64,000 nucleotides of DNA from NCBI GenBank assembly GCA_038501785.1, contig JBAMJR010000003.1, positions 3,693,501-3,757,500 on the forward strand. Direction: 5' to 3'. The position numbers and the translations under genes are program-made. The DNA is from Myoxocephalus aenaeus (taxonomy: Eukaryota; Chordata; Actinopteri; Perciformes; Cottidae). Under the pieces are notes generated by a model. That model ran no database searches and had not been told where the DNA came from. It saw only the letters and a list, made by a program, of their open reading frames with translations. Every line of letters begins with the position of its first letter. Positions within the stretch are counted from its first letter, which is position 1. Shown piece by piece: positions 49,601 to 57,971 of this stretch.

Positions 49601-52600
49601 CCCAGATTTCCTGCAATATGTTTACACCAATGTGACACAGAATAACTCGCAGCCCGGCGGTTTAGGAAGGCAATTCTGCCAAAAATGATGCCTTCTGGAA
49701 AGTAATAAGATCTCTGCTAATTAGTTATTGTATTATTGTCGTTAATGGTGTTTTCTTTTTTCATTTTGCAGATGCAACTTGGCGTAGCTTTGTAAATACA
49801 ATCATTTATGCCTAATTAGCTCTTTGTCTATTCCCAAGAATAGCTTATGTATTGTGCGCACATTCCGTTCAGCTTAAATAGCTTTTTTTTTTTTATTGAA
49901 CACTTCTAGTGCTCAAGTTTGATACCTCAGCTGTTCACTGTCACTTCGACACTTCATCATTTCAAACGCCCTCTCCTCCTCCTCCGTCTCACAGAGTCCG
50001 GGCTGCGACGACTACCTCGGCTCAGGAAAGGTGACGGACAGGTGCGGCGTGTGCGGAGGCGACAACGCGACCTGCAGGATGATCTCCGGAGCGTTCAAAC
50101 ACAGTCTGACCAAGGTCGGCTACCACAAGATCGTGGAGATCCCAGAGGGAGCCACCAAGATCAACGTCACAGAAATGGTGAAGAGCAGGAACTACCTAGG
50201 TGGGAAAAACACCCCAGAAAACACTCATCACAGTGTTGGCAGACACGTTTGTAGCAGTGGTCCTCTGTCTTCTTGCTTCGGTTTTACACCAATGTTACTG
50301 CAGTCAACGCCCGATAGAACAAAAATCGCTTGGATTGAGAACGCTATCTCAGTATGACATTATTTTCTCACTGCAACAGATATCGAAACACACATTTTGC
50401 ATGATATCGGTCGGTGCTCTGCTCTGCGCCGCCACGTAAAAAGCAAAAGCTTTGTCGCCACTGTTCAGTATGGCATTTCAAAACTTCCCTGCTGTGCTGA
50501 GCTTGGTGTTGCATCTCCTGTCACAGCCTAGACGCCATATATATCAATGCTGTGAATATTTTGCATTCACACGATTATCCATTCCACGTGAGTTGACTGA
50601 GGGAACTACATTCCAACAGATTGTTTCTTAGCAGCGTGTTAAAATCATAACATTATCACAATACTGTGGCCTGGGATGTTTAGTCTCTGTTGCTAAATGG
50701 TCAGTGAGACATTGGTGTTGACTGTTATTTCCGTTTCTGATCAGTTGCCTTCATCCGAGCTCAAACCATCTCCATCCAGCGCATGTTGTATTCTGTTTCA
50801 GATTTAAAGAATGGCACTATTGGAAAAGAAAGTTCATGGTAGAAATAATTAGATGATACATGTATTTGATCCGTTGCCATTTGGCAGTGCAGGCAGCAGC
50901 AACGGTAGCTTGTAAAATTTGGATTTGTCTGATTTTTTTAAAAGACAAATCAACCAGGGCGGCGGGGTCACGACCTCTCCAGCATGCAGCCTTGCGTTAC
51001 ACCGCCTTTCATTGGGGCCTCCAAGTGAAACTCACTACGCAGATAATTGCCGTCTTCATGGAGGTGCGACTGGTGGGTTATTTTCAGAAGTGACTGTTGG
51101 AATGTCCGACATTGTTTAACGAGAGCCATGCCCCAACTCAGCAGGAGGTTTTGGAGGAAGAGGGGAACGGCCCTCGATCTCTCCTCCTTCCTCCTTCCTC
51201 CCTCCTCCACGGCCTTTCCTTCCCTCGAGGAAAGTGCATAAACACGCTTTCATTAGAGGATCTTACCCCTTAAGCCGCACCATCCTTTTTAATTAAGGTG
51301 AGGAATTTCACCACGGTAAAAAGAGAAAAAGGGACAGATTCCCAACTACTTGGATGCCAAGTACTTTCTGCTTTCTTTAATTTGAGCTGACAGTGAATAT
51401 ACACAAGTACACAGAGTTGTATGCAGCCACACACACATACACACTTTCACATACATATGTGTGTGTCAGGGTTCATACACATTTCCATGACTTTAAACCA
51501 AATTTCCATGACCAAACATTTTGTGAAATCTCGGTGTAAACATGAAAAAGTGAGTAAATGTAGTATTTAAACTAACAATGAGAATACAAAGCATACAGTA
51601 AACCTTAAATGACACAAATGAATGAGACAATAGTTTGATTAAGAGAATAAACATTTATATAGATGCCTGTATGTATGCCTGCTTATATTTTGAGCGTCTT
51701 TAAAAAAAAAAAAAAGCATATTAATTATTTCAAACTCAGCGTAAATGAACGTCACGAACACATGAATATAACACATTTACATGACTTTTCCAAAACTTTG
51801 GGGATTTTATTTTTTTCAAGGACTTTTCCAGGCCTGGAAATAACCATTTTTAAATTCCATGACTTTTCCAGGTTTTCCATGAGCGTATGAACCCTGGTAT
51901 GTATGTATGTATGTATGTATGTATGTATGTATGTATGTGTGTGTGTATATATGTATATATATATATATATATATATACCTTCTGCTACATTCACACACAT
52001 GCGTACTGTACTCGTACATTTTTTCAAGACAACACTTTCAAGTTACGGCTCCTTCCACTTTCACAATGAAAGAAGAAAGCGTGAAATTTCCTTGCGGATG
52101 AATTAAACAGAAGTCGTCTTTAAAAATGATTTCCGTTTTTAAGTTGACGAGGACTGTACAAAAATTCCAGCCAGCGACGAGTTTTCCCAGAAATGGATAC
52201 GGAGGTTTTAAAATGCAAACAAGAATCCGAGACAAGGGCAGGAATCTAGCAGGAGCCACCCTCACCCTCACCACGTCCCCGGTTTCCCCTCAATGGGCCT
52301 CTGTTCGACGCTGAGCATCTCTCCTGTGCTTTTCGTTGTCCAAACACTCTTTTGCAAGCCTGTCTAATGTTACACCTCGAATGCTTTTCTAACGGCCTCT
52401 TTCTACTTTATCCACGAAATCAGTGGAAAACATCTCGTGAGATTTTGTTACAGGATTTGCGTGAACGATTTTTGTCACGTTTATAGCAGACATTTCCTTG
52501 AAAGTGCACGTGAGAGCATTTTATTCCGTTAGCTATAATTACTGTGTTTTGGGTGGAGAAAGTGTTTAGGCAGTTCTCATTAGGCCTAAATGGTTTTACA

Positions 52601-55600
52601 TTGAACAATAATTATGTGGAAGCGGTTGTGGCAGTATTTTCCTTTTCGTTCGAGCTCGGGGCCGTCAGTGGTGATTGTGCGGTCGTTCATTTCCGTCTCC
52701 CCCAGCTCTCCGAAGCCGATCGGGGCGATCCATCATTAATGGAAACTGGGCTATTGACAGACCCGGGAAGTATGAGGGAGTAGGGACCATGTTCACCTAC
52801 CGCCGGCCCAATGAAATCAGAAGCACGGCTGGGGAGTCCTTCCTCGCTGAAGGGCCCACCAACGAGATCCTGGACGTTTATGTGAGTAACGAATCAACCC
52901 CGACCTCCAGATGCCGACAGCAGTGACTCTCCTTCTTTTATTCATACTGATAAACCAAGGGCTTGTCATTGCGTGTTCATCTCTCAGAGCATTAGTGTAC
53001 GATTGTTACTGAATCTCCTCTACTTTGCCTCAGATGATCTTCCAGCAGCCGAACCCTGGTGTTCACTATGAGTACATCCTCCCCTCTGAGAGACCAGTCG
53101 TCCCTCAGCAACCAAGCCACAGACCAGAAGGTAGATGAGACACACTCTGTTTGTTTATTAGTTCCTCCTCATATAGATTTACCCGTCCGTTCACCACATG
53201 ACTCCAAGTTATCGTTGTGTTTCCTAGCGGGTCATAACTTATGCGTCTATGTTTAAGGGAACGCTGTGAATGGACAGGGGGGTTACGACCCTCAACAGGA
53301 ACGCTTCAGTCCAGCCGGTGGCGGGCGGGAACCGCCTCGCCTCCCCGACAACCCGCTTCCCGCCGCACAGCCAACCAGACGCGAGAGAGAGTTCAACTGG
53401 AAACTGGCTGGCGCCACGGAGTGTAGCGCCTCCTGTGGTAAAGGTCAGTCAAACTCAGCGTCGGAAATAGACGAGGGCAAAGGGCAAAACTGCAGTGGAA
53501 AAAAGGGAATACTCGATATATCGCAGTATCGTGATAGTATCGCAGTATCGTGATAGTATCGCAGTATCGCGATAGTATCGCGATAGTATCGCAGTATCAT
53601 GATAGTATCGCAGTATCATGATAGTATCGCAGTATCGTGATAGTATCGCAGTATCGTGATAGTATCAAATCGGGGCCCAAGTATCGTGATAAAATCGAAT
53701 CGACCTCTGCTGATTCCCACCCCTAGTAGGTACAACGTGATTAAGGTAACAAAAAAATCAATAAATATAATTTTGAATTATAAAAAAAGAAAGAAAAAAG
53801 TTATAATTGTTAATAGTTGTTTAAAAAAATGTAATAACAATAAATTACCACAAATAAATAAGAATAAAATTGAATATGATTGTTCAAAAAATCTAAGAAA
53901 ACACTTTGAATCTGTAGACTACTGCCTAATAGTCTTATTATTGCCATTTGATGACAATTGCTCATATACTGTAAGCCTAAATAAGTATATTTATTATTTT
54001 GAACAAAGGTTAAATGTTATTTCACAAGTTTCAAAAAGTGCCCCCAATTTTTATTTAAATGCCCCTGGATTTCAGTCGGTAGGGGTCAAAATTGCCCCCT
54101 AAAAAAATATGTACATTTCCTACCCTGGTCAAACTGTTTATGTGTTTAATTGCAGCTGTTCTTCTGACCTTTTTGTCTCCAGGTAACGTTGCGTAGAACA
54201 CATATATATTCAGTGCGTGAATGAAAGATCAGCTTTGTGTGCTTTTTAGGATTCAGACACGCCATCTTTCACTGCGTCTCCCGGCTGAACCACGGCCAGG
54301 TGGCGGATGCTTTGTGTGACAGCAGCAGCAGACCCACTTCCCAGGAGGAGGCCTGCAACCTGCAGCCCTGCCCAGCCTTGTGAGAGGCCACACGCGTCTG
54401 TTACTTGTGCACACTGCTGAACACTGCTCAAAAGAAAAGGGAACGTGTCTATGTTCCCAGGGTTCTGTGCTACAAGGGTCCCCAGCCCAATATTTTGTGT
54501 TATCCTATCGACACATTAAGAGACCGTACAAAGGATTCTGCAGTCTTTGCCCAAGGTCAAATGTTCAACATCATTTCCCCTGGGTGAATATGTTGAAATC
54601 TCTTACAGCTAAATGCCTGCTGATTGTATTTTTCCTCGAAACCTAAGCAAGATAGCTAATTGACTTTAGACATTTTCATCTCCACAGTGGCTAAATGGGT
54701 TTTAACCATTCAAACAGCATTTGAAACATCGCTATGCCTCCATTCTTTTGCACTTCAAACTGCCCCGACTAATCTTTTACACTGTTAGTTTAAATCAAAA
54801 ACATAGGACCCTGGTAACAGGGATTGAAAAGACTCTCCACTCAAAATGCAAGTCACTAAATAGCGCACTACCTGGTAGATTGACATTTTACAGCCTCGTC
54901 CACATAGGTGGTCAAAGCATGTGAACAAATCTCAATACAAACAGCATTTATAGAATGGACATACATGCGCGTACGCTATGTACACCGTTAAGGATATCCT
55001 CCTAACGCCGAGCTCGTGTGATCTCCCCCCTGGGCAGCTGGGACATTGGAGAGTGGTCAGAATGCAGTAAGACCTGCGGCCTGGGCATGCAGCACCGGCA
55101 GGTCCTGTGTCGCCAGATTTACGCCAACCGCACCCTCAACGTGCACACGAGCCGCTGCCGACACTTGGAGCGGCCCGAAACCGGCAGCACCTGCCAGATG
55201 AAGATCTGCAGCGAGTGGCAGATACGCTCCGAGTGGACCGCTGTGAGTTACTACCTGTTGTGTGTACCAAATGCAGGCGGACACAGTTACTGCATCCCTG
55301 TTTACGTTTGTTCATTTCTGCAATTACTGTCTACCACAAATACATTTTATTCAATATATACAGTATGTTATATTTGTTTAGCTTCTGCACTATTTCATGT
55401 CTTAGATTCTCATTTCTGGTACTTTCCGAGGGAGCTTGAGATTTAAGATTTTGCCCTAGTTGTGCATATGACAATGAATAACTTGAAGCTTGAAATGCAC
55501 CTGTCTGGCTTGTATCAACTTGTATTTTAAGGAAAGTTGAACATGTTGGGGTTACCCTCCACTCAAAGGAGCAAGTCACTAATTAGCATACACATTACTA

Positions 55601-57971
55601 TCTGGTAGACTGACTAGTAATCCTATTAAAACCACAACTTGCCATTACTACACTTTGGCTTTTGTACAGATTGAAGCAGTTTAATATTTGTATTTTCACG
55701 ATAACAATGTAGGAAATGTTCATGTTAAAACAATGTGGTTTCTCATAGGGATGAACCTACAGAGGACTGTCACCTGGATCTTCAGCTTCCCTCAGCTTTA
55801 AGGAGCGCTTCTGGCTTTACTGTCACTCTCACAGCTCATACGTGTATCTCCCAAAATATAAAATGACTCCTGTAAAGTTAGTCTGTTAACAGAGTGAGCA
55901 GAAGACATACAGCAGTTCTCCAAAACAGAGAGATTCACTGGCGCACTAAATGGAGCCAGTGAAGGCAGCACTTTACCTCCACGGTCTAGTGTAACCGCTG
56001 TGGCCCGTGTCTCCATAGTGTTCGGTGCCGTGTGGGCTGGGTCAGAGGTCGCGAGAGGTCCGCTGCGTCAGCAACGTGGGCGACTTTGTTCCTGACGAGG
56101 AGTGCAACATGAATCTGCGGCCCGTCGATGTGGAGAACTGTGACATGGGATCCTGTGCCAAGAGCTGGTTCTACACCGAGTGGGCCAATACGGTAGGAGT
56201 TAAGACTCAAGGGGAGACATCGTGACTTTCATTCATTTATTATTATTTGTTTTTTATTGTACGTCTTCCTGCGTCCAGCGGCTGGTTTGAAATCCAGATA
56301 ATGTATTGATCTTTGAAAGGTGTAGTCGGAGATTCTTCTCCTAGATGCTTGTTATAAATATCTCGTTAGCAAATATCAAAATCAAGTGCTCTTACACAGG
56401 CCTTGCTCTGTAAATGGGAAACAATTAAAGTGGTTTGGATCCACTCTTTTCCTGCCAATCATTCATTCAGTCAGGTTTTTTTCTCAATTCAACCTTTATT
56501 TAAATCAATGAATCATCGGGAGGAATGCCCTCGCTTTCAATGACGTGTAGAGTAAAGTTAAAACAGAATGAATACGCGAATAGACTGCGATAGCTTCAAC
56601 GCGACAGCAGATTAGCCTTCGCGGACGCGTCGGGGGTCGGGGTGCTCACAGGTCATTGACGACGAGCGTTCGCTCCACAGTGCTCAGCCGACTGTGGGAT
56701 GGGTGTGCGAACGCGGGGGGTCCTCTGCCTGACCAACCACATCAGCAGCCTTCCCCTGGAGGGGTGCGGCAGCGAGCGGCCCGCGGACGCTCAGGTCTGC
56801 AACAACGGCCTCTGTGAGAACCGCATCGAGTGGTTCACCGGGCCCTGGAGTCAGGTATAAGGGCGGGGGGGGGGATATGCGTTTTTTTTTTTTACTGTGA
56901 TTCACTTTTTTACACTGTGCTATTGCTGTATGTGACCCAGTGCTCTGCCGAGTGCGGCGCGGGCAGCCAGCAGAGGGCGGTGGTGTGTCTGAAGTCGGAC
57001 GAAGGATTCGCCGTCATGCCGCCGTACGAGTGCTCCTCCCTGGATCGGCCCCTCGGCCAGCAGAGCTGCAACCTCAAGGCCTGCGGGGCAAAGTGGTACC
57101 ACACTGAATGGAGTGCTGTGAGTATGAGATGATTCCCTTTTGGCCTTTGGCTGTTTAGATGCCCTCAGGCAAGGCATCTACCCAATAGACCCTGCTAGCT
57201 CCTATTGGAGAAATCAGGTAAAATCCTATTTGGTTACATTGAGCTTACAGACATGGAAAGTGAGTCAATAACAGCTTAGCTCATTTATACTGTGAGCGTT
57301 TCATCCGTCAGAAAAGGCGCTTATTCTCAGCGTCTCCTTGAAGGAGGCCTTCTTTGTTTTGTGTAATTTCCATCTCGATCACTCTCTGGTGAATGACGCT
57401 TCTTTCTTTTCTATCTAAAGATAAAAAAAAAAAAAAGATCCTTCATTTGCTCGTGAAGAAAATAGGCTTTGAGATTCAGATCGCGACAGCAGTAGGGCCG
57501 CCTTTTTAAGGCGGAGTTTCATTAACCCGGGACTTGACTGTGTTCCAGTGTTCAAAGACGTGCGAGGGAGGTTTCCGCGTGCGGGAGGTGCGCTGCCTGT
57601 CCGACGAATCGCTGTCCAGCGAGGGCTGCGACGAGCAGCTGAGACCGGCGGCGAGGGACGACTGCAACCCAGAGCGCTGCATACCCAGCATAGGTCAGTC
57701 GTCTCCTCACGTGTGACGCAACGTTCTGTGCCGTCTCGGCGCGCTTGAAGAGGAAGTTGCACGTCGATTGGTTAAATACGGGTAATGTGTTCTTGATAAA
57801 AAAGATCAACCCCTTCTTTTTCTTTCAGATGAGAACTGCGGAGACAAGTACTTTAACTGCAACGTGGTGGTCCAGGCCCGCCTTTGCGTGTACGACTACT
57901 ACAAGACGACGTGCTGCGCGTCGTGCTCCCGAGTGTCCCACAGACAGTCCGTTCAGCGTGGCCGCAGATAG
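24620..57971 (+). CDS. thsd4: Thrombospondin type-1 domain-containing protein 4 (ADAMTSL6), long form
   Basis: THSD4/ADAMTSL6 is a secreted matrix glycoprotein of the ADAMTS-like family, without protease domains. It binds fibrillin-1 and promotes microfibril assembly. Seventeen coding exons from 24620-24648 to 57829-57971 join in frame (2886 nt, 961 residues; human about 1018). Order: signal peptide (about 1-25); first TSR with WGAWGTWSTC and CSRTCGRG (54-78); Pro/Gln/His-rich linker with a furin-like RQRR (169-172); cysteine-rich module (about 290-385) ending with CDDYLGSGKVTDRCGVCGGD; spacer (about 387-490) with IINGNWAIDRPGKYEG; linker; six TSRs (about 565-914); PLAC domain with six Cys (915-961). 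CxxS/TCG O-fucosylation motifs are in the first three TSRs only. The ATG at 24620 was chosen because it directly precedes the hydrophobic signal core; the in-frame ATGs at 23970/23982 are alternatives. Identity is firm from long stretches matching the remembered human protein. Confidence 0.95.
24813..24879 (+). CDS. thsd4: thsd4 exon 3 (signal peptide core)
   Basis: The 67-nt exon lies between TTTTCCTGCAG and GTGAGC. It reads ASALWLLLSDLLDGQHTTDPRK; the leucine-rich start is the signal-peptide core and the mature N-terminus is near GQHTT. It ends in phase 0. Confidence 0.85.
24880..26023. other. thsd4 intron
   Basis: A 1.1-kb intron with (GT)n at 25122-25148. I see no gene or clear mobile element. 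Confidence 0.7.
26024..26346 (+). CDS. thsd4: thsd4 exon 4 (N-terminal TSR start)
   Basis: The 323-nt exon runs from CATCTCCTCGCAG to CGGAG/GTACTG. It encodes GSWGAWGTWSTCSRTCGRGV, with a WxxWxxW C-mannosylation pattern and a CSRTCG O-fucosylation motif, then a Pro/Arg-rich insert. GC is high throughout. A (CA)14 tract begins 17 bases past the donor. Confidence 0.93.
26347..27460. other. thsd4 intron
   Basis: A 1.1-kb intron opening with (CA)14 at 26363-26391 and containing a poly-A run near 26780. No gene is seen. Confidence 0.7.
27461..27875 (+). CDS. thsd4: thsd4 exon 5 (Pro/Gln/His-rich linker)
   Basis: The 415-nt exon from TCCTTTTCAG encodes ITPGRYGYGRAPYVAPLQTD, a family-specific motif. 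A low-complexity Pro/Gln/His/Ala linker with a furin-like RQRR at 27546-27557 follows, and the exon ends in FCTGEHAHHRMCNSN. The donor AAT/GTATGC was chosen because it keeps the frame into CHPSSRHIRAVQC of the next exon, which matches the family pattern. Confidence 0.9.
27876..28694. other. thsd4 intron with long (GT)n at its 3' end
   Basis: An 819-base intron. It carries a (GATA)n run at 28019-28040 adjoining ATTACTTTATTGAGC (a remnant of a common fish repeat), a G run at 28494-28504, and (GT)28 at 28624-28679 that ends 15 bases before the next exon. Confidence 0.7.
28695..28797 (+). CDS. thsd4: thsd4 exon 6 (cysteine-rich module start)
   Basis: The 103-nt exon begins after GTCCGTCCTTAG and reads ACHPSSRHIRAVQCSSYNNR, then FMGRLYEWEPFNE, the conserved entry into the ADAMTSL cysteine-rich module. 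It ends one base into a Val codon at GAAG/GTAGGC. Confidence 0.92.
28798..30778. other. thsd4 intron
   Basis: A 2.0-kb AT-rich intron with a short (TA)n near 28835-28848. No gene is seen. Confidence 0.7.
30779..30915 (+). CDS. thsd4: thsd4 exon 7 (cysteine-rich module)
   Basis: The 137-nt exon lies between TTTGCCTTCAG and TTCG/GTAGGA. It encodes HCVLNCRAAGFRFYVQQAE, then VTDGTPCGKNESSLCVGGRC, the classic ADAMTSL cysteine-rich sequence. It contains an N-glycosylation sequon (NES) and ends in phase 0. Confidence 0.94.
32570..32730. repeat. Teleost GCTAAC/TTAGCAT repeat
   Basis: Motifs such as AACATGCTAACGGGCTAA, ACATTAGCATTTGTAC and CTGCTAGCATGGCT are familiar from a widespread fish repeat. 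Borders are approximate. Confidence 0.45.
33242..33563 (-). mobile_element. Short inverted-repeat element, copy 1 of 3
   Basis: It begins CAGGGTTCTTTAT and ends GTGTATGAACTCTG. The interior is the reverse complement of the elements at 51467-51896 and 63533-63828, including the shared TTTCCATGACTTTAAACCAA and CATGACTTTTCCAGGTTTTC segments. Ends have diverged and the target duplication is not clear. Confidence 0.75.
40625..40688 (+). promoter_or_regulatory. Putative internal thsd4 promoter and short 5' UTR
   Basis: Upstream of the ATG at 40689 lies a CT-rich stretch (about 40440-40520). A T-run follows, ending TTTAAAAG at 40636-40643, TATA-like and about 45-50 bases before the ATG, and then a CACGTG E-box at 40677-40682. 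This arrangement fits a promoter with a very short leader. No start site can be read from sequence alone. Confidence 0.4.
40689..40760 (+). CDS. thsd4: thsd4 alternative first coding exon
   Basis: Twenty-four codons, from ATG to GCTCAG before donor GTAGGA. The peptide has a basic residue, a Leu/Val core and a small-residue cleavage site (VQG), so it is a signal peptide. Phase 0 at the 3' end matches the exon at 49995. Confidence 0.72.
40689..57971 (+). CDS. thsd4: thsd4 short secreted isoform (ADAMTSL6-beta type) from intragenic first exon
   Basis: An ATG at 40689 opens 24 codons beginning MLSGRALLLLVCLHTRVQG, a textbook signal peptide with likely cleavage after VQG. The segment ends in phase 0 at GCTCAG/GTAGGA. 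The next thsd4 exon (49995) also starts in phase 0, so splicing gives 1884 nt, 627 residues. That product has a signal peptide, part of the cysteine-rich module, the spacer, six TSRs and PLAC, and lacks the N-terminal TSR and linker. A short ADAMTSL6-beta isoform lacking the N-terminal TSR is known in mammals; that this exon is its fish start is inferred from phase, signal peptide and position. Confidence 0.72.
43040..43400. repeat. Teleost interspersed repeat (MITE-like)
   Basis: It contains GCGACCTGTCAATCACAAG, CCCTGCTTTATGGTCTG and GAAGAAGACTTGAAACTAG, all familiar from one very abundant fish repeat. Borders are approximate. Confidence 0.5.
43620..44004. repeat. Teleost interspersed repeat
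   Basis: It starts near TTTAGGGTGCTCTATTGGCA and ends near TAGATGCCACTAAATCCTAC followed by CACTGGCCCTTTAA. These are both ends of a common fish repeat as I know it. I saw no exact target duplication. Confidence 0.5.
44318..44582 (+). mobile_element. 3' tail of an L2-type LINE or derived SINE
   Basis: A short frame reads SLYIFRRKLKIHLFRRHLE and stop (44348-44407), like the end of an L2 reverse transcriptase. It is followed at about 44540 by TAAGTCGCTTTGGATAAAAG and CGTCAGCTAAATGAAATGTA, the well-known fish L2 3' tail. The rest of the element is absent, as with 5'-truncated LINE copies. Confidence 0.65.
49995..50199 (+). CDS. thsd4: thsd4 exon 8 (cysteine-rich/spacer junction)
   Basis: The 205-nt exon from CCGTCTCACAG encodes SPGCDDYLGSGKVTDRCGVC, the ADAMTS-type cysteine-rich end. 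It then reads LTKVGYHKIVEIPEGATKIN, the spacer start. The donor CTAG/GTGGGA leaves one base, completed as Ala by the next exon. Confidence 0.95.
51467..51896 (+). mobile_element. Short inverted-repeat element, copy 2 of 3
   Basis: It has clean ends CAGGGTTCATACAC and GCGTATGAACCCTG. It shares its interior with the copies at 33242-33563 and 63533-63828. The flanking hexamers are GTGTGT and GTATGT, close to a 6-bp target duplication, but the flanks are simple repeat so the match has little weight. It contains a poly-A insertion near 51702-51714. Confidence 0.8.
51897..51977. repeat. (GTAT)n(GT)n(TA)n compound microsatellite
   Basis: Tandem GTAT, then GT, then TA units directly follow the inverted-repeat element. 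Confidence 0.92.
52706..52881 (+). CDS. thsd4: thsd4 exon 9 (spacer)
   Basis: The 176-nt exon after TCTCCCCCAG encodes LRSRSGRSIINGNWAIDRPG, then MFTYRRPNEIRSTAGESFL and AEGPTNEILDVY, nearly identical to the mammalian spacer. It ends in phase 0. Confidence 0.96.
53034..53130 (+). CDS. thsd4: thsd4 exon 10 (spacer end and linker)
   Basis: The 97-nt exon reads MIFQQPNPGVHYEYILPSER, then a Pro/Gln/His linker. It ends one base into a Gly codon at CCAGAAG/GTAGAT. Confidence 0.93.
53258..53443 (+). CDS. thsd4: thsd4 exon 11 (linker and TSR 2 start)
   Basis: The 186-nt exon begins after TGTTTAAG and encodes a Gly/Pro-rich linker, then REFNWKLAGATECSASCGKG, the first of the six C-terminal TSRs. The linker (exons 10 plus 11) is shorter and less acidic than I remember in the human protein. 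The acceptor is short and purine-rich but is forced by phase. Confidence 0.88.
53444..54249. other. thsd4 intron with minisatellite
   Basis: An 806-base intron. It contains the 19-bp minisatellite (53518-53667), a repeat end GATTCCCACCCCTAG near 53713-53726, and a very AT-rich remainder. Confidence 0.75.
53518..53667. repeat. 19-bp minisatellite (CAGTATCGTGATAGTATCG unit)
   Basis: About seven full 19-bp units plus one truncated 11-bp unit. They vary only at the G/A and T/C positions of the ATCGTGAT core, each unit holding short palindromes. The flank AATCGGGGCCCAAGTATCGT, running to CCCACCCCTAG, belongs to a common fish repeat, so the array probably expanded inside a transposon end. Confidence 0.88.
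54250..54379 (+). CDS. thsd4: thsd4 exon 12 (TSR 2)
   Basis: The 130-nt exon from GCTTTTTAG reads FRHAIFHCVSRLNHGQVADA, then LCDSSSRPTSQEEACNLQPC, completing TSR 2. The donor TT/GTGAGA leaves two bases, completed as Phe by the next exon to give PAFWDIGEW. Confidence 0.92.
54380..55037. other. thsd4 intron
   Basis: A 658-base intron. A segment at 54835-54893 resembles 55556-55614 in the following intron. Confidence 0.65.
55038..55242 (+). CDS. thsd4: thsd4 exon 13 (TSR 3)
   Basis: The 205-nt exon after CTGGGCAG encodes WDIGEWSECSKTCGLGMQHR, then QVLCRQIYANRTLNVHTSRC. It carries the CSKTCG O-fucosylation motif and an NRT sequon, and ends EWTA before a phase-0 donor GTGAGT. Confidence 0.96.
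55243..56018. other. thsd4 intron
   Basis: A 776-base intron. Positions 55740-55990 have the look of an interspersed repeat, but I cannot name it. Confidence 0.6.
56019..56192 (+). CDS. thsd4: thsd4 exon 14 (TSR 4)
   Basis: The exon is exactly 58 codons, phase 0 at both ends. It starts CSVPCGLGQRSREVRCVSNV and ends CAKSWFYTEWANT. The border falls just before the first Cys of each TSR, so one exon equals one repeat unit. Confidence 0.95.
56193..56680. other. thsd4 intron
   Basis: A 488-base intron in which I see nothing else. Confidence 0.7.
56681..56854 (+). CDS. thsd4: thsd4 exon 15 (TSR 5)
   Basis: This exon is again 58 codons in phase 0: CSADCGMGVRTRGVLCLTNH, then SSLPLEGCGSERPADAQVCN and a stretch ending FTGPWSQ. 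Acceptor CGCTCCACAG, donor GTATAA. Confidence 0.95.
56941..57117 (+). CDS. thsd4: thsd4 exon 16 (TSR 6)
   Basis: Fifty-nine codons in phase 0 after an 86-base intron: CSAECGAGSQQRAVVCLKSD, then PYECSSLDRPLGQQSCNLKA and KWYHTEWSA. Donor GCT/GTGAGT. Confidence 0.95.
57118..57548. other. thsd4 intron
   Basis: A 431-base intron with a poly-A run near 57422. Nothing else is seen. Confidence 0.7.
57549..57693 (+). CDS. thsd4: thsd4 exon 17 (TSR 7)
   Basis: The 145-nt exon reads CSKTCEGGFRVREVRCLSDE, then CDEQLRPAARDDCNPERC. The CxxTC-E sequence lacks the Gly of the O-fucosylation motif. It ends one base into the Asp codon that opens the PLAC exon. Confidence 0.95.
57829..57971 (+). CDS. thsd4: thsd4 exon 18 (PLAC domain and stop)
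   Basis: After TTTCTTTCAG the exon encodes DENCGDKYFNCNVVVQARLC, then VYDYYKTTCCASCSRVSHRQ, a six-cysteine PLAC domain. A short basic tail follows, ending at TAG (57969-57971). Confidence 0.96.

Larger units (their letters stand above)
30916..49994. other. 19-kb thsd4 intron containing an alternative first exon
   Basis: This is the largest intron. It holds an inverted-repeat element at 33242-33563, the alternative first exon at 40689-40760, and a poly-A tract at 41986-42003. It also holds teleost repeats at about 32570-32730, 43040-43400 and 43620-44004, and an L2-type LINE tail at about 44318-44582. Several GC-rich patches (about 36000-36300, 42300-42560 and 47580-47740) hold no recognisable coding sequence. 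No other host gene is seen. Confidence 0.7.
50200..52705. other. thsd4 intron
   Basis: A 2.5-kb intron containing an inverted-repeat element (51467-51896) abutting a compound microsatellite (51897-51977). No gene is seen. Confidence 0.75.

Noticed and set aside
50860..51240. Several overlapping open frames in the thsd4 intron
   Set aside because: They are short, mutually overlapping in different frames and without domain content, as expected by chance.
53518..53667. Possible CRISPR-like array of regular repeats
   Set aside because: Units are directly adjacent with no unique spacers, in a eukaryotic intron. It is a minisatellite.
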